From: Jackrogersella multiformis
Taxonomy: Eukaryota; Ascomycota; Sordariomycetes; Xylariales; Hypoxylaceae
Reading direction: 5' to 3'
Length of the DNA: 64,000 nucleotides
Assembly (NCBI GenBank): GCA_902806575.1
Contig: CADCXD010000002.1
Location: 2,976,001 to 3,040,000, forward strand
A program made the position numbers and the translations under genes. Shown here piece after piece: positions 25,701 to 37,244 of the stretch. The notes under the pieces were generated by a model. It was not told where the DNA came from, searched no databases, and worked only from the letters and a program-made list of their open reading frames with translations. How positions within the stretch are numbered: the stretch's first letter is position 1; every line of letters starts with the position of its first letter.

Positions 25701-28700
25701 ATATAAATTAATTATTTAAATCTTTAACTTAATTTATTAATAAAAAATATATAATCTTAATATTATATCTTAAGGTTTAAATATTTATAAAATATTATTA
25801 TTTAAAAGGTTAAATATAACGATGAATTTTAATTATAAATCGATTTTTTATTTTTATTAAGATAATAATATTTATTTTAATATATTACTTTAATTTATTA
25901 CGCGGAAAAGATTTTATTTTTTACGTTAAAATAAAAGGCGTAATAAATAATATTTATAATATAAATACGTTTAAGGGAATTACTTTTTTAAATATATTTA
26001 ATAAACTTATAATTTTATAACGTAATATTAAAATTAAAATGATTAAAAAAATTACCGAAAAAGAAAATATAAACATTTTATAAAAAAAGGCTAATTTAAC
26101 GTAAATATATATAATATTTTAACGCAAAAAAACAATTTATTAATAAAATTTAATTTAAATAACGAAATATTAAAAGCTTTATTATTAACCGATAAATCTC
26201 TTATTAATTTATAATTATTATTAATTTATAATTATTATTAAAAATAAAGCGATGTTTTATTAAAGTAAATATATCGATTTTAAATATATTTAAATTTAAA
26301 AATATATTAAAACTTATAATTAAAAAATATATATATATTTATAATTTTAATCCTTTTTTATTTAATAATTATTTATTTTAATAAATAAATAAAATATTTA
26401 ACGCGATTATAATATTATTAATATATTAAAAAAAATTTAATTAATTTAATTAACGGTTAATAAAAAATATAAACCTAAATATATATATCCGTTAAGTATA
26501 TAAAATAAATTTTTTTAATAAAACTTTCGATTAAATATATAATCAAGATAAAATAAATTAGTAAAAAGTAGTTATATTATTTAATTATTTTTATTTTATT
26601 ATTTAGAAATTTATTAACGATAAAAAAAAGGGTCGAATAATTATTAATTTTAAATTATTAAATAAAAATATTTTAATTAATATTTACTTATTATTATATT
26701 AAAAAAAATCGTTTAAAAATATAAAGAAAAAAAGTCTTTAATATTATAAACGAGGCTTTATTTTTTTATTAATTATTTATTACGTTTAAGTATAAAAATA
26801 AAATAACGGTAATATTATTAAAAGGTTTAAAAATCTTTAACGTTACGTTAATAAAATTTAAGAATTCTTTAGCTTTTACGTAATAATTTATAAATTAAAA
26901 ATTAAAGCCTTTTTAAAACTTTATTAAGGTATATATCGATAATATTATAATATTTAATAATATTAAAAAATAATATAAGAAATATTTTAATTAAATATTT
27001 AATATATATAATAATATAAGATTTATATTATCGTTAGAAAAATTATTTTTCGGTTTTTTATCGATCATTTTATTTAGATTTTTAAGTAATAAATTAGGAG
27101 TTATTATTATAAATAATAAGTTAAATATAATTAAAAAAATCTTAATGTTATAAATATTAATTAATTTAGAAATATATATCGGTATAATAAGGTTTTTACG
27201 AAAATATATTTTATAATATTAATAAAAAATTAAGCTTTTATAAAATAAAAAGATAAAGATATTAATTAAAAGAAAAACTTAATAAAAAATTCCTTTGAAA
27301 TCTTAATATAAATATCGATATATTATAAAAATCATATATATACCGATAAAAAATAAATTAAACTTATTTAAAATATTATAAAATAAATTATTAAACCTAA
27401 TAATATTAGCGTATTAAAACTATAACTAAATAACGTTCTTAAAAATAAATATATTAAAATAAAAAAGTTTTAAAGTTATAATATTTCATATAAATACACT
27501 TTAAAATAAAGTTAATATAAAAATTAACGTGATTCGCTTAATTATATTTTTATTAAAGGTTTTAATAAAAGTTAAATTATAATATAAAGTAATAAAATTA
27601 AAAATTACTTATTTAATATAAGCTTATAAAAATAATAAAATTTAATTATAATCTTATATATAATTAATTATTATTTTAACGAATTATAATATAACGAAAG
27701 ATATTATTAATTAAACGATACTTAAAATAACCGATATAAATAAAATAAATAATAAGTTAATAACTATTTTAATATACTTATTTTAATTTAACTTTAACGT
27801 TTATTATATCCTTAAAAAGCTAAATCTAATTCCAAATATATTATTTTATTTATTAATATAAAATAATATAAAAAATCTAATAAAATAAAAAAACGAAATA
27901 AAATTAATTTTTAAAAATATTTTAAATAAGTTTATTTATATATTTATTAAATTTACGTTAAATAATAAATTTAAAAAGAAAATATTAAAAAGATATAACT
28001 ATAATAAACAATTAAATTATTTACGTACCATTCTTTAAAAAACTAATAAAAGTAAAAATATAATTAAATAATTTCGATATAAATTATAAAACGGTTTTAT
28101 ATATTATATTAAACTAGATAATTTACGCTAATTAATAATTCCATTAACTTATATACATAAATTATTTAATAAAGTTTATAATTTAAAATATTATTTTAAA
28201 TTAAAATAAATATTTTATAAGTTAAAATCGGTTTATATTTATAACTTCTTATAAAAAGTTTAAAAATATATCGAATATTATCTTGATTATTATAAAAACC
28301 AAATTAAACGTTTAAAGCTTTACGATAAATTAAAACTTATAAATTTACCGCTTTTATTATAAGTTTATTAAAGGTCTTAAATAAGGAAAGTATATGATTT
28401 ATTAAAAACTTCACCCATTTTAATATAATAATAATTATTATATATAAATTTAATAAAAAAACGATCTTAATACTTAAAAACATTAAATATAAAACTTATT
28501 ATTAAACCGCGTTACTTTTTAAAACATTTATATTATTAAACTAAAACATTTTATATAAAATAATTTTAAATAAAAACGTTAAATTTAGTAATAAAATATA
28601 ATAAACGTTATTTACTTAACTTAAAACATTATTAATTATATTAATAAATTATTATCCTTAAATTAATAATATAATAAAATAATATAATTAAAAAATTAAA

Positions 28701-29284
28701 GTAATAATTTATTATTATTATTCGTTAAATAATATATTATAATTAAAAATAATTTTAACGTTATAATATAACCTTAATAATATTAAATCATTAATAATTA
28801 AAAAATCACTTAATAAATTAATATATAACTTTAAATTATAAACTATCGTCACTTCGTTAAAAATATTAAAAAACGTAATTAACTATAACATATTAAAACG
28901 ATACTATTAAAAAAAAGTAAAAGAATATATTAATTTTATAATTACCGAAACAAAAGCCCGTTACGATTTAAAATATAACCTTATCTCTTTTAAAAAAAAA
29001 ATTTAATTTACCTTAAACTATATAAAGGTTATATATTATTAAATAACCCGCTTTATAAATAATTAATATAACGTATTAAACCGTTATTAATTTTAAAATA
29101 AATCAATAAACTTATATATAAACTTAAATTACTTAATAATAAATAAATTTAAAAAGTTATATTAATAAGTTAATTATTTAAGATCTTTTAAAAAAAAGAT
29201 CTTTACGTAAAAAAATAATCGTAACTAAGTTAAATTATCGTAAAAAAATAATAATAATTAAGTATCGTATAAAATTAAAAAGTT

Positions 29285-29317
<33 letters not shown>

Positions 29318-29319
29318 AA
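29285..29319. repeat. (AAAT)n microsatellite inside the nested element
   Basis: A run of TAAA units (about eight) following GTTGTTAAA. Simple repeat within the degraded element. Confidence 0.7.
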
Positions 29320-31245
29320 AGGATGCTTTATCCTTAAATACCTTATATAATAAATTTTATTTATTAACTTTCGATTAATAATATTTAAAAAGCTTATTTA
29401 TTTAAAATATAATAATATTATTAAATAATTATAATAAAAAATATCCTTTATTACTTAATTAATTTTATATTAAATCTATTAATAAATTATAACCTTTTAA
29501 TATATAACCTTTTAAAAATATATAAACCCTTAACGATATACCTTTAAAATTAATTAATTATAAATAAATTAAATAATAAAATAATTATATATATATTAAA
29601 ATAATAACTTAATAAAAATATATTATTAAATTATACTAATAATAATTAATTAATTCCCTTTACTTAACCATTAACGCCGCCGAAAAAATTAACGAGATTA
29701 TAAATTATAATTTTAATAAAAAGATTATTAAAAACTATAAAACTAAGATTTATTATAATATAAAAAATATAATTTATAAATAACGTTAAAAAATGGAAAA
29801 AAGCGTAAATAAATTATAAATCATTAAGTAATTATAATTAAAATAATAATCATAATTATTATTAAAGTTTTTACTTTAAAAAGGAATTAAATATTTTAAT
29901 ACTTAAATTATAATAAAGTTATAATTAAATTAAAAGAAACTAAATATTAAAATATTAAAATAATTTATAAATATATTAATACTTACTTAATAACGATAAA
30001 GTATAATATATTTACTTATATTTATATTCTTTATTTATATAAATATTTTTTTTATCTACTTTTATTAAAAAAGAAAATTTCTTATAATAAATTTTTTTTT
30101 TCTCTTTTTTCTTTTATAAATTTTAACTTTATAAAAAAAGTTTTTTTATTTATCTTTTACTTTATAATACCTCTTATAAAGAAATTAATACTTAAACCCT
30201 TTAAAGTTTTAACTAAAAAAACTATTAATTTAATATTTAAATAAATAATAATTATTAATAAAACATTTAAAATTATTAAAATATAAAACGATAATAAACT
30301 TTAATAATAATAAATATTTAATAAATATTACCGATTTTAAGGTATATTACGTAAAAATAATAAAAATAATATCGCTTCGTTTATAATTTAACGTTATTTT
30401 AATATATAAAACCCCTTTAATAATAATTTTTTATTAAGTAATTTAAAATTAATTTAAAAAAATAAATTAATAAAGTAAAATTATTAATTAAAAAATAAAA
30501 ACTATTATTAAAATATTCTTTAAAATCTTTAATAAGAATATATTTAAAACATTTTACATTAATAAAAACGTAAAGAAAACGTCGGGACTTTCCTAAAAAA
30601 ATTATATAATAAATTAAAATTAATTAATTTAATTTAATTAATATATAAACACGATAATATAAAACCGAAGTTTTAAAAAGTTATAATCGATAAAATAACG
30701 ATTATAATAATTAATAATAATAAATATAAATTAATAATTATAATAATAACGTATATTAATTATAAAAATCCTTTTCATTATTAAAAAACAATAATAATTA
30801 ATAAAAAGACTTTTAATAAATATCGTTAAAATTATAATAATTATAAAAAATACGCGTAATATCTTTATAAATTATAAAAAAAATATTATAAAAATTAAAT
30901 TATAATTAATATTATTTATTATATTTATTATTATAATTATATTATAAATTAAAATATTAACTTTTATATTTAAGTTAATTACGTTTATTATAAAAAAATT
31001 AATAATAATATTAATTAAAACATTAACACTTATATTATTAAAAATTAAACTTATAATTAAAACGTAAACGTTTAACGATTTTAATAATATACGTTTTATT
31101 TATAAAAACATATTATTAAATAATAATAATAAAAAAGATAATATTAATATACTCGATATATTTATTAAATGTTAAAAATTAATTTAATAAAATAATAACT
31201 TATAATTAATAAAAACGTTAATTTTTCTTTTTATTAAAGGAATAT

Positions 31246-31412
31246 TATAAAAAACCATAACTATATAATTTATAATTAAAATAATAACCCGTACGTTAAA
31301 AATAACTCGTACTTTATATTTATTAATTATTCTTTAAAATATTAACTTTACTTTCACTTTTAAAAATAATAATTATTTTAAAACCTTTATTTTAATTTAT
31401 TAATATATAATA
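31246..31412. repeat. Right LTR of the nested element
   Basis: 167 bp, the RIP-mutated counterpart of 22562-22756. Here the island reads AATAATAACCCGTACG, that is, G to A at most sites while the C residues remain. Confidence 0.7.
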
Positions 31413-31589
31413 AAAAAAAATTAAAATCTTATAAATTAATAAATAATAAAGTTAAAATATAAATACTTAATTTAAATATTTATAAAATAATAAAATATAA
31501 ATTTTTTTTTATAATTATAATAACGTACGTAATAATAAAATTAATAAATAATATTAATATAATATATTTTAAAAAAATAATTTTCTTTT

Positions 31590-31607
31590 AAAAAGCACGT
31601 GCTTTTT
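31590..31607. repeat. 18-bp perfect palindrome AAAAAGCACGTGCTTTTT
   Basis: Perfect inverted repeat centred on CACGTG, lying in the short outer-element segment between the nested element and the right LTR. It keeps all its G and C bases although the surrounding DNA has lost nearly all of theirs. Confidence 0.7.
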
Positions 31608-31644
31608 TAAGAATAAGGTTTTTTTTTTAAAAAAAAAATTTATT

Positions 31645-31957
31645 TATAATAAAAATAATAAAGTTTAAAATTATAATTTAATTTTAAATAATAATTCTTT
31701 ATAATTTTAAAGTCTTTACCTTTTTTTTCTTTTTACGAAACGAGACGTAATAACTTATATATATACAATTTAAATATCTTTTTAAGCGCCGTTAACGCCT
31801 TCTTAATCCTATTAATTTAATCTTATATATATTAATTAAGTTTTCTAATTAACCTTATCCAATAACTTTATTTCATAAGTTCTAACATATCTTGTATTCA
31901 CTAATTTACATGCATATATTGATCATACTCTGCTTCGTGGAGCCTATCCGTATGACA
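31645..31957. repeat. Right LTR of the outer retrotransposon
   Basis: 313 bp, beginning TATAATAAAA (mutated from TGTGATAAGG) and ending CCGTATGACA. The outermost 60 or so bases are almost free of RIP changes, whereas the inner part is heavily mutated, so mutation fades towards the repeat edge. Confidence 0.85.
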
Positions 31958-31962
31958 CAAAC
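31958..31962. repeat. Target site duplication, right copy (CAAAC)
   Basis: Exact copy of 18447-18451, directly after the right LTR. Confidence 0.85.
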
Positions 31963-32934
31963 CAAGCTTTGGGCGTTGTCACTTAAAGGGATAAGTCAGC
32001 CCAAGGAATAAAAGCACCACTGCAGATGATATTCTGCCGACATTCGTCTACTGTGAGTTGTTGTAAAGGATATATATTCATTCTCCAGATTCTACCAAAG
32101 AAACTTCACCGATGTTCGATTAGAACGAGGTAGAGACTACATTGTGGTGGGTAGTGTATAGGATTGACTAGGATGTTTCTGTCCCAAGAATACCACTTCT
32201 ATTATTTTATTATTGTATATAGCCTCTACCTGATAGTAGGTTAGACCTATACTCAGGGGCTTACTAAGTCGAGCATGCTTCCGTTAGAGCTCATATGAGC
32301 TACCTCGGATGAAAATGAACATCTTTTCTGACTCCTACATCAGCATAAAGGAATCTAACTCAACTTACAGAAACGTACTGGGGCATGTGATTTAGTTTGG
32401 TGACTTGGAGGAAACAAGACAAAGCTCACAAATTCCTTCTTACTCGATACATGACCTTGGCTAATTCCATATCTGCAGTAATCCAGTACCGTAGGGTCAA
32501 GTCCAAGCAGTATTTCCACTAGTCCAACACGACAGAATAGGGTTTTACACGACGTTGGAAGTATACAATCTCGATTCTATTGGTATCTTAATGCCGTTAA
32601 CCGTTGCAAATTTACAGAAGTTCAATCGTTCCCACCCAACAAAGCGATGCCCATCCCATGCATGATATATATATAAACACCACCCAAGCGAAGGGGAAGA
32701 GAAAAAAAAGTACAGCATACTAATGAATTTATTGCTTCCCAATCAGTCCAAGCAAGCCGAAGCGTTAACGCTAGATGGTGCCTGACGGGCTTAATCTACC
32801 TGCAGCACCAGGAGCAAAGAGTCGACGCACCAGGCCAACCATTCCAAGATGCCTTGGACAAGCCATGTAGTCCCGATGATGAGCTCGACGCAGAGTACGA
32901 GCCCTTTGACTACCAGTCCAGTGACGAAGTCGAG
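31963..32934. other. Intergenic region right of the retrotransposon
   Basis: Normal base composition resumes directly after the target duplication. No gene recognised. The right end must hold the 3' UTR and terminator of VAM7. Confidence 0.6.
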
Positions 32935-34032
32935 TCATGAAATTTTCTTGGTGCGATTCTTGGCGACATTGATCTTCCCGGTTAGGACGTCCGCTTGGTT
33001 GTTGACGTGGTCCAGCATCTCGGTCTGCTCTTCGACCTCGCGATTGATCGCCTCCGCCATCTCGCGTTGCTTCCGGATGATCTTGGTGAGCTCCTCCACG
33101 TCCTGGTCCTGCTCCTTGATCATTTGCTTCTGCAATTGCACGACTCCCTGGTTGCCTAGTTCTCTAGTGCGCTCGGTCTCGGGAAGAGGGGCGCCTAGGA
33201 CTCTCCCACGTGCTTTGGGACCGTTTCCGATCAATGCCGCTTTGTCGGCGGCTGAAGGCATGGCCTTTTGGGACGCCTTCATAGCGGCGGATACCGCCGT
33301 GCTCAGCTTTTCCAGGTCTTCCCTCTCGACCCTTGCAGCAGCGAGCAGATCCTTCCGCCGCCTAATTTCACCATCGCCTAACCTCTTTGCATCCTGCATC
33401 GCTCTCAGGCCGTCGCCGAGGACCGTCAGCAAGCCTCCAGCCTTAACTAGCGCTTTCTTGGCGGCCGAGCCGGCTTCGAGTGCCAACGAGTTGTCCGTCG
33501 TGCTATCCCTTTTCGCCAAGCACCGTCGGGCCTCCTGGAAGTCCCTCTTCATCTCGCCGTGTAGGTCCAGCCACGTCCCGGGGTCTTGCGAAGCAGCTGA
33601 GTTCGCAGAGTCTCTATTAGGGATGCCGTAACCAGCTCTCACGCTGGCTGCGCTATTACCGGTGCTGCTCATACTCGGTAGGTTGAGAAAGGTGCGCCAC
33701 GCCGGCGTGTCGCGCCATCTTCTATCGGGAGACTCGGCGATGGCTCGGAGGTATGACTCGAGGCCTCGACGACGATCTTCGGTGAGTTCGGGCGACGAAA
33801 CAGTGGATTTAAACCATGATTTCCCAGGTATGGGGATAGGCGGTGGAACACCGACCAAGGAAGTGAGTGTTTGATGTAGGATGGCAAAGTCCGAATACCG
33901 CTTTTGTACGACGAATGTCCGTAGAGGAAGACGCAATGTGATATTGTAGAGGGTATATGGTTTCGAATTGTCGGCCGGCGTATGATGCGATGTCGTCGGG
34001 ATGGTTATTTCGGCGGGCGGTGCCATACCCAT
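32935..34032 (-). CDS. VAM7: Vam7-like vacuolar Qc-SNARE with PX domain
   Basis: Single exon, 365 residues. In yeast, Vam7 is a soluble SNARE that is brought to the vacuole by its PX domain binding phosphatidylinositol 3-phosphate and completes the SNARE complex for homotypic vacuole fusion. The PX domain covers about residues 6-120, with the lipid-binding motif RYSDF at 45-49, the proline loop PPPIPIPGK (63-71) and RRRGLESYL (87-95). A central helical region rich in Ala, Arg and Glu follows. The SNARE motif is at about 309-360 (ELTKIIRKQREMAEAINREV, then EEQTEMLD) with the zero-layer glutamine at about 336. There is no transmembrane segment, as expected for Vam7. Length is close to that of filamentous-fungal homologues (yeast is 316). 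Start at ATG 34032 (MGMAPP); the ATG two codons later is an alternative. Confidence 0.9.
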   Translation of the reverse strand: MGMAPPAEITIPTTSHHTPADNSKPYTLYNITLRLPLRTFVVQKRYSDFAILHQTLTSLVGVPPPIPIPGKSWFKSTVSSPELTEDRRRGLESYLRAIAESPDRRWRDTPAWRTFLNLPSMSSTGNSAASVRAGYGIPNRDSANSAASQDPGTWLDLHGEMKRDFQEARRCLAKRDSTTDNSLALEAGSAAKKALVKAGGLLTVLGDGLRAMQDAKRLGDGEIRRRKDLLAAARVEREDLEKLSTAVSAAMKASQKAMPSAADKAALIGNGPKARGRVLGAPLPETERTRELGNQGVVQLQKQMIKEQDQDVEELTKIIRKQREMAEAINREVEEQTEMLDHVNNQADVLTGKINVAKNRTKKIS

Positions 34033-34160
34033 AGATTTGAAGCAATTATTGATATGGTTGTCGGGAAGTAAGCTATAATTTCAAGTGAGTCGTGATGCCT
34101 ATTCGATCTGTTTTGGAGCTCGGGGTTGGAATTGTTGGGTGAATGTAATGTCTATTACTG

Positions 34161-34206
34161 TTGTTGTTGATGATGATGATGATGATGGTGATGGTGATGA
34201 TGAAGA
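34161..34206. repeat. GAT/GTT trinucleotide microsatellite
   Basis: TTGTTGTTGATGATGATGAT followed by interrupted GATGGTGATG units, about 130 bp upstream of the VAM7 start codon. Confidence 0.8.
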
Positions 34207-35049
34207 AATTAGGAATAGAATTGCAAATACCGAACCGTTCACGGAGGAACCGTACCTACCTATGTACCTAGGTACCTAAGGTAGGCAGGTGCAGGCAAGT
34301 GCTAGGTAGGCAGAAAGAAGCACGAGACCCCAATGGCGCACATGAACCCCGGCTTTTTCGGATTAGGCGGTGGGGCAGTTTTGGAGTTCTCTACTTCGTA
34401 CTTAGGTAGTTGCATATCTGATTGCAATGCTCTCTTAGTTGCATGTTTATACAAACGCCTCACCGCGTTCCAGCCTCTACTCAATAAGGCGATCAAGGCG
34501 ATCGAAATTTTTAAAATTCCAAATTCAACACATCCTGCATGCTATTAGCGGTCAATAGATAGATTGGCAATTATATACCCATCTTCCTATTCCTCGTTCG
34601 AGATGGTTATGAATTAATAGTATTTTCGCGGCGCCAACAATTATGTCTTCTGTTTAGGTTGCTAAACATGATGAAGAGAACAACGTTATCGTATTAGTAA
34701 GCCTTTAGCGCACAATAGCTTCTGTAAGATTCTATCGTTGTTGAACTTGGCGATAATTAGGTACGTAGAGTCGAGGTTTTATAGACGTATTAGATACCTA
34801 GGTAGCTATGAATTTTCTTAATAGGTACCTACCTAGGTATATATACATCCAAACAGTTATGCATTGTTAGCTTGCTTTAACTACCTAGGTACCCAGGCAC
34901 CTTATAATCGATACGTGGATTTATTATAAGTAATAAACATCATTTTCAATTCAAGAAATATGAACATCCAGTACCTAAGTAAGAGGTAGAAGAGACGGTC
35001 CTACCTTGAACAGTGACAAAGTGAATGATATAGGTTGTGTGTTGAAAGG

Positions 35050-35140
35050 TGAATTGAGGCGGTGATTGCCCCGCCCGGACTCGGACCCCACGGGCCTACG
35101 GAGACCGAGAGACTCTTCAACAATAAGTTAACCTCATTCG
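35050..35140 (-). other. Possible degenerate tRNA-derived (SINE-like) sequence
   Basis: On the reverse strand the stretch contains GGTCCGAGTCC, one base away from the pol III B-box GGTTCGANNCC, with an A-box-like CAGCGAATGAGG about 55 bp upstream. Acceptor and T stems do not pair, so this is not a working tRNA gene. It may be a decayed tRNA or short interspersed element, or chance. Confidence 0.25.
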
Positions 35141-36435
35141 CTGTCTCGACTAGAACGAAGGCTTTTAAGGTATGAGGTCATTTTAGTGAGGTGGTCTATT
35201 AGTTCTTTATATATCGCCCGAGATAATGACCACCAGGTTCGATCCTATTAGCGCTCTTATTAGTATCTTGTTGGTAGCTTAATTTTTCCCACCATCGAAA
35301 GCAGGCTACATAGTGATAGTGCTAGAAGAAAAATGATGTCATGTTGATATAGCATTGAGGTAGAGTTCTCCGCCATAGTTCTAAGACCAAGGTGGATTTA
35401 ACTAATAAAGAATTATGATTATGGATGATATCCCGAACCGTCTGTAGTATATGTTTGCTTAACAAAGGTTTCGATCTTTTCATTTCGTGAGATGGACAAC
35501 TACCGTAATCGCTGAGACATGATTCAGGCAAAGTCCACTAGTTTTCCTCGTTCCAATATACACTAGACTTGGCCATACGTCTGTCAGGATATTCATCCTA
35601 TACGCTTCAGCTTTAGGATCTCAGGCCACAATATTTGGAAGTAACACTTGCTAAATCAGAGTTTTCCACGTTGTAGGAGGCTAGCGGTACAATAAGTGGT
35701 AACGTTACTGTCGTATTCCCTTACTTGCGCAGCCTCAATATTGACAAATGACAATCCAATTATCGAATCCCGCAGTCCCCCAAGGCGCCAGCTCAGCCTG
35801 CGTGCCCGCCTGCTCGTACATATGTACATACAATGGATGGCAATGTTGTGCAGAATTCCTAGGAACTGAAATCTAGGTACCTACCTTAGTCCTAGCAGCC
35901 CTAGGTAGGACGATGAATAAAGTTTTTAAGTTACCCAAGGTTTAACGGCCCGTCTCTTTCCAGAGTGCCGGTACGATAGACGTGCATAAGCGAGATCAAA
36001 AATAGACATTGCGCAACACGAAAATCAGAAATCCCGCACTACCGAATAAACTATTTATCCACTTTTGGAGCTAGGCCTTTCCGGCCTTCAACTACCAGCC
36101 AATGGGGACTGGAGGGGTACGGAGGGGCTTTTCAGACAGAACCCTTTGAGGTCCACCAACAGTCGGCATATGGCGCGACCGCTTTTCCTCTTCCAGCCTC
36201 CCCCAGTACTATGACTCGCCGTCTGGCTGTTTGGCTGCTAGCTAGCTAGCTTCACTGGCTCACTGGTTCACAGCCCCCTCACCAGAATACGAGATCTTGG
36301 CGGCCTGATACAGACTACGATCGCCTGCCGACGTCACACATATTCCGCTTTCGTTTTCTAGAACTTACCTCATCACCAGATCTTATTGTACACGAGACGA
36401 GCTGACCACAATTCGGACTACCTACTATTTTATTA

Positions 36436-36443
36436 TATATAAA
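36436..36443 (+). promoter_or_regulatory. TATA box of the secreted protein gene
   Basis: TATATAAA about 170 bp before ATG 36614, followed by an A/C-rich leader typical of fungal 5' UTRs. Confidence 0.5.
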
Positions 36444-36613
36444 CAAATGGTCTCTCTTGTTTTGAAGGGAACTTGTACAGATCATCTAAAAGTACATATC
36501 AGAACTCAATACAACGACTATAATTAATCATCCGAATCAATTACTCTTACAATTCAAACATATTATCATCATCTAATCTAATCTGCATCTAATACTACCG
36601 ATAACAAACGACA

Positions 36614-37244
36614 ATGCGTAACTTCATCTCAACCATCGTCACTCTTCTGCCTCTGGCAGTTGCGGCACCAGTAGATCTTCACAACCGCGACGACAACCCC
36701 GGTTGCCAAGCCGCTTCTTTCGGCGACTTCGCGTGGGTGGTTGAGAACTTCGACTACCACGCATCTTACATCTTCACAACGCCTGCTCACCAAAACTCGT
36801 GGGGCTACGTCAACTTCAACCTCACCAACCCGGCTCTCGAGTACACGGCCGTCTGCAGCGGCACCAGCAATCAGCTGTCGGATTTCTTCTACGGAACTAT
36901 GGCGTACAACTGCGTAGTACCTGATGGCTCCACCACAAAGACCACATTCGACTTTAGCCGACCGAGCGGAGTCTTGAATGTCAACCAAACCTGGACCTGC
37001 AGCGTTGAAGACCCCAAATACCCGTAAGTTAAAACCCTTAAATCGAATGAACCAAACAGATTCTAATAGCTTTCATAGCACTACAATCAATGCCTATGGA
37101 ACCGCCAACCTCACTCTTGCGTGCACTGACAACACTCACATCAACCCGAACTGGACACTGGGCCAGATCTACTCCGACCGGGAGGTTAAGTGCGAGCCGG
37201 TAACGATACCTCTGAAGCCCTACAGGATGACCGCTGTCGCTTAG
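36614..37244 (+). CDS. Small secreted AA1-like (Alt a 1 fold) protein
   Basis: Two exons, 36614-37023 and 37079-37244, give 191 residues. The 55-bp intron starts GTAAGT and ends CATAG; the proline codon CC/C is restored. Residues 1-18 (MRNFISTIVTLLPLAVAA) are a clear signal peptide, so the product is secreted. The mature part has an even set of cysteines, aromatic-rich beta-strand-like segments (FAWVVENFDYHASYIF, WGYVNFNLTNP, DFFYGTMAYNC) and ends CEPVTIPLKPY. This layout fits the AA1-like/Alt a 1 family of ascomycete secreted beta-barrel proteins, some of which act in host interaction. The role here is unknown. N-glycosylation sites (NLT, NQT, NLT, NWT) are present. The gene stands alone with its own TATA box. 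Confidence 0.82.

Larger units (their letters stand above)
22562..31412. mobile_element. Second RIP-degraded LTR element nested in the outer one
   Basis: A direct repeat pair lies inside the outer element: 22562-22756 and 31246-31412, about 8.7 kb apart. They share start (TGTAAAAAG / TATAAAAAA) and end and differ mainly by transitions, so they are read as the LTRs of an inner element of about 8.85 kb. Both outer flanks at the junctions are AAAAA, compatible with a 5-bp duplication but uninformative in such AT-rich DNA. No coding frame survives between them; GTAAAA-type and (AAAT)n low-complexity tracts are present. An alternative reading is a composite of two unrelated remnants sharing one repeat. 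Confidence 0.65.
18452..31957. mobile_element. RIP-degraded LTR retrotransposon (13.5 kb including nested insertion)
   Basis: Extreme AT-rich block bounded by long direct repeats and an exact 5-bp target duplication. The left copy begins TGTGATAAGG and the right copy ends CCGTATGACA, giving the TG..CA ends typical of LTRs. Aligned LTR bases differ almost only by C/T or G/A, the mark of repeat-induced point mutation. No frame longer than about 60 codons survives, so gag and pol cannot be read and the superfamily is unknown. If the nested element (22562-31412) is removed, about 4.7 kb of this element remains. G is commoner than C on the + strand in the left part, and C than G in the right part. 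The sharp change to normal composition at both ends supports insertion into ordinary DNA. Confidence 0.88.
34033..36613. other. Intergenic region between VAM7 and the secreted protein gene
   Basis: No protein gene supported. Contains clustered ACCTAGGT palindromes (34250-34290, 34795-34890, 35870-35910), a tRNA-derived-looking sequence at 35050-35140 (-), and the promoter of the secreted protein gene at the right end. Confidence 0.6.

Noticed and set aside
18452..31957. Mitochondrial DNA insertion or centromere as the cause of the AT-rich block
   Set aside because: Terminal direct repeats, TG..CA ends and the exact 5-bp target duplication, with transition-only differences, are explained by RIP on a retrotransposon; no mitochondrial genes are readable.
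32849..33631. 260-codon frame opposite VAM7
   Set aside because: Antisense shadow of a well-supported gene; composition is Ser/Ala-rich as expected from the reverse of Glu/Arg/Ala codons.
35050..35140. Functional tRNA gene
   Set aside because: T and acceptor stems do not pair and no anticodon arm can be formed; kept only as a possible degenerate derivative.
36629..36988. 119-codon frame opposite the secreted protein
   Set aside because: Antisense shadow; the sense strand has signal peptide, intron and family pattern.
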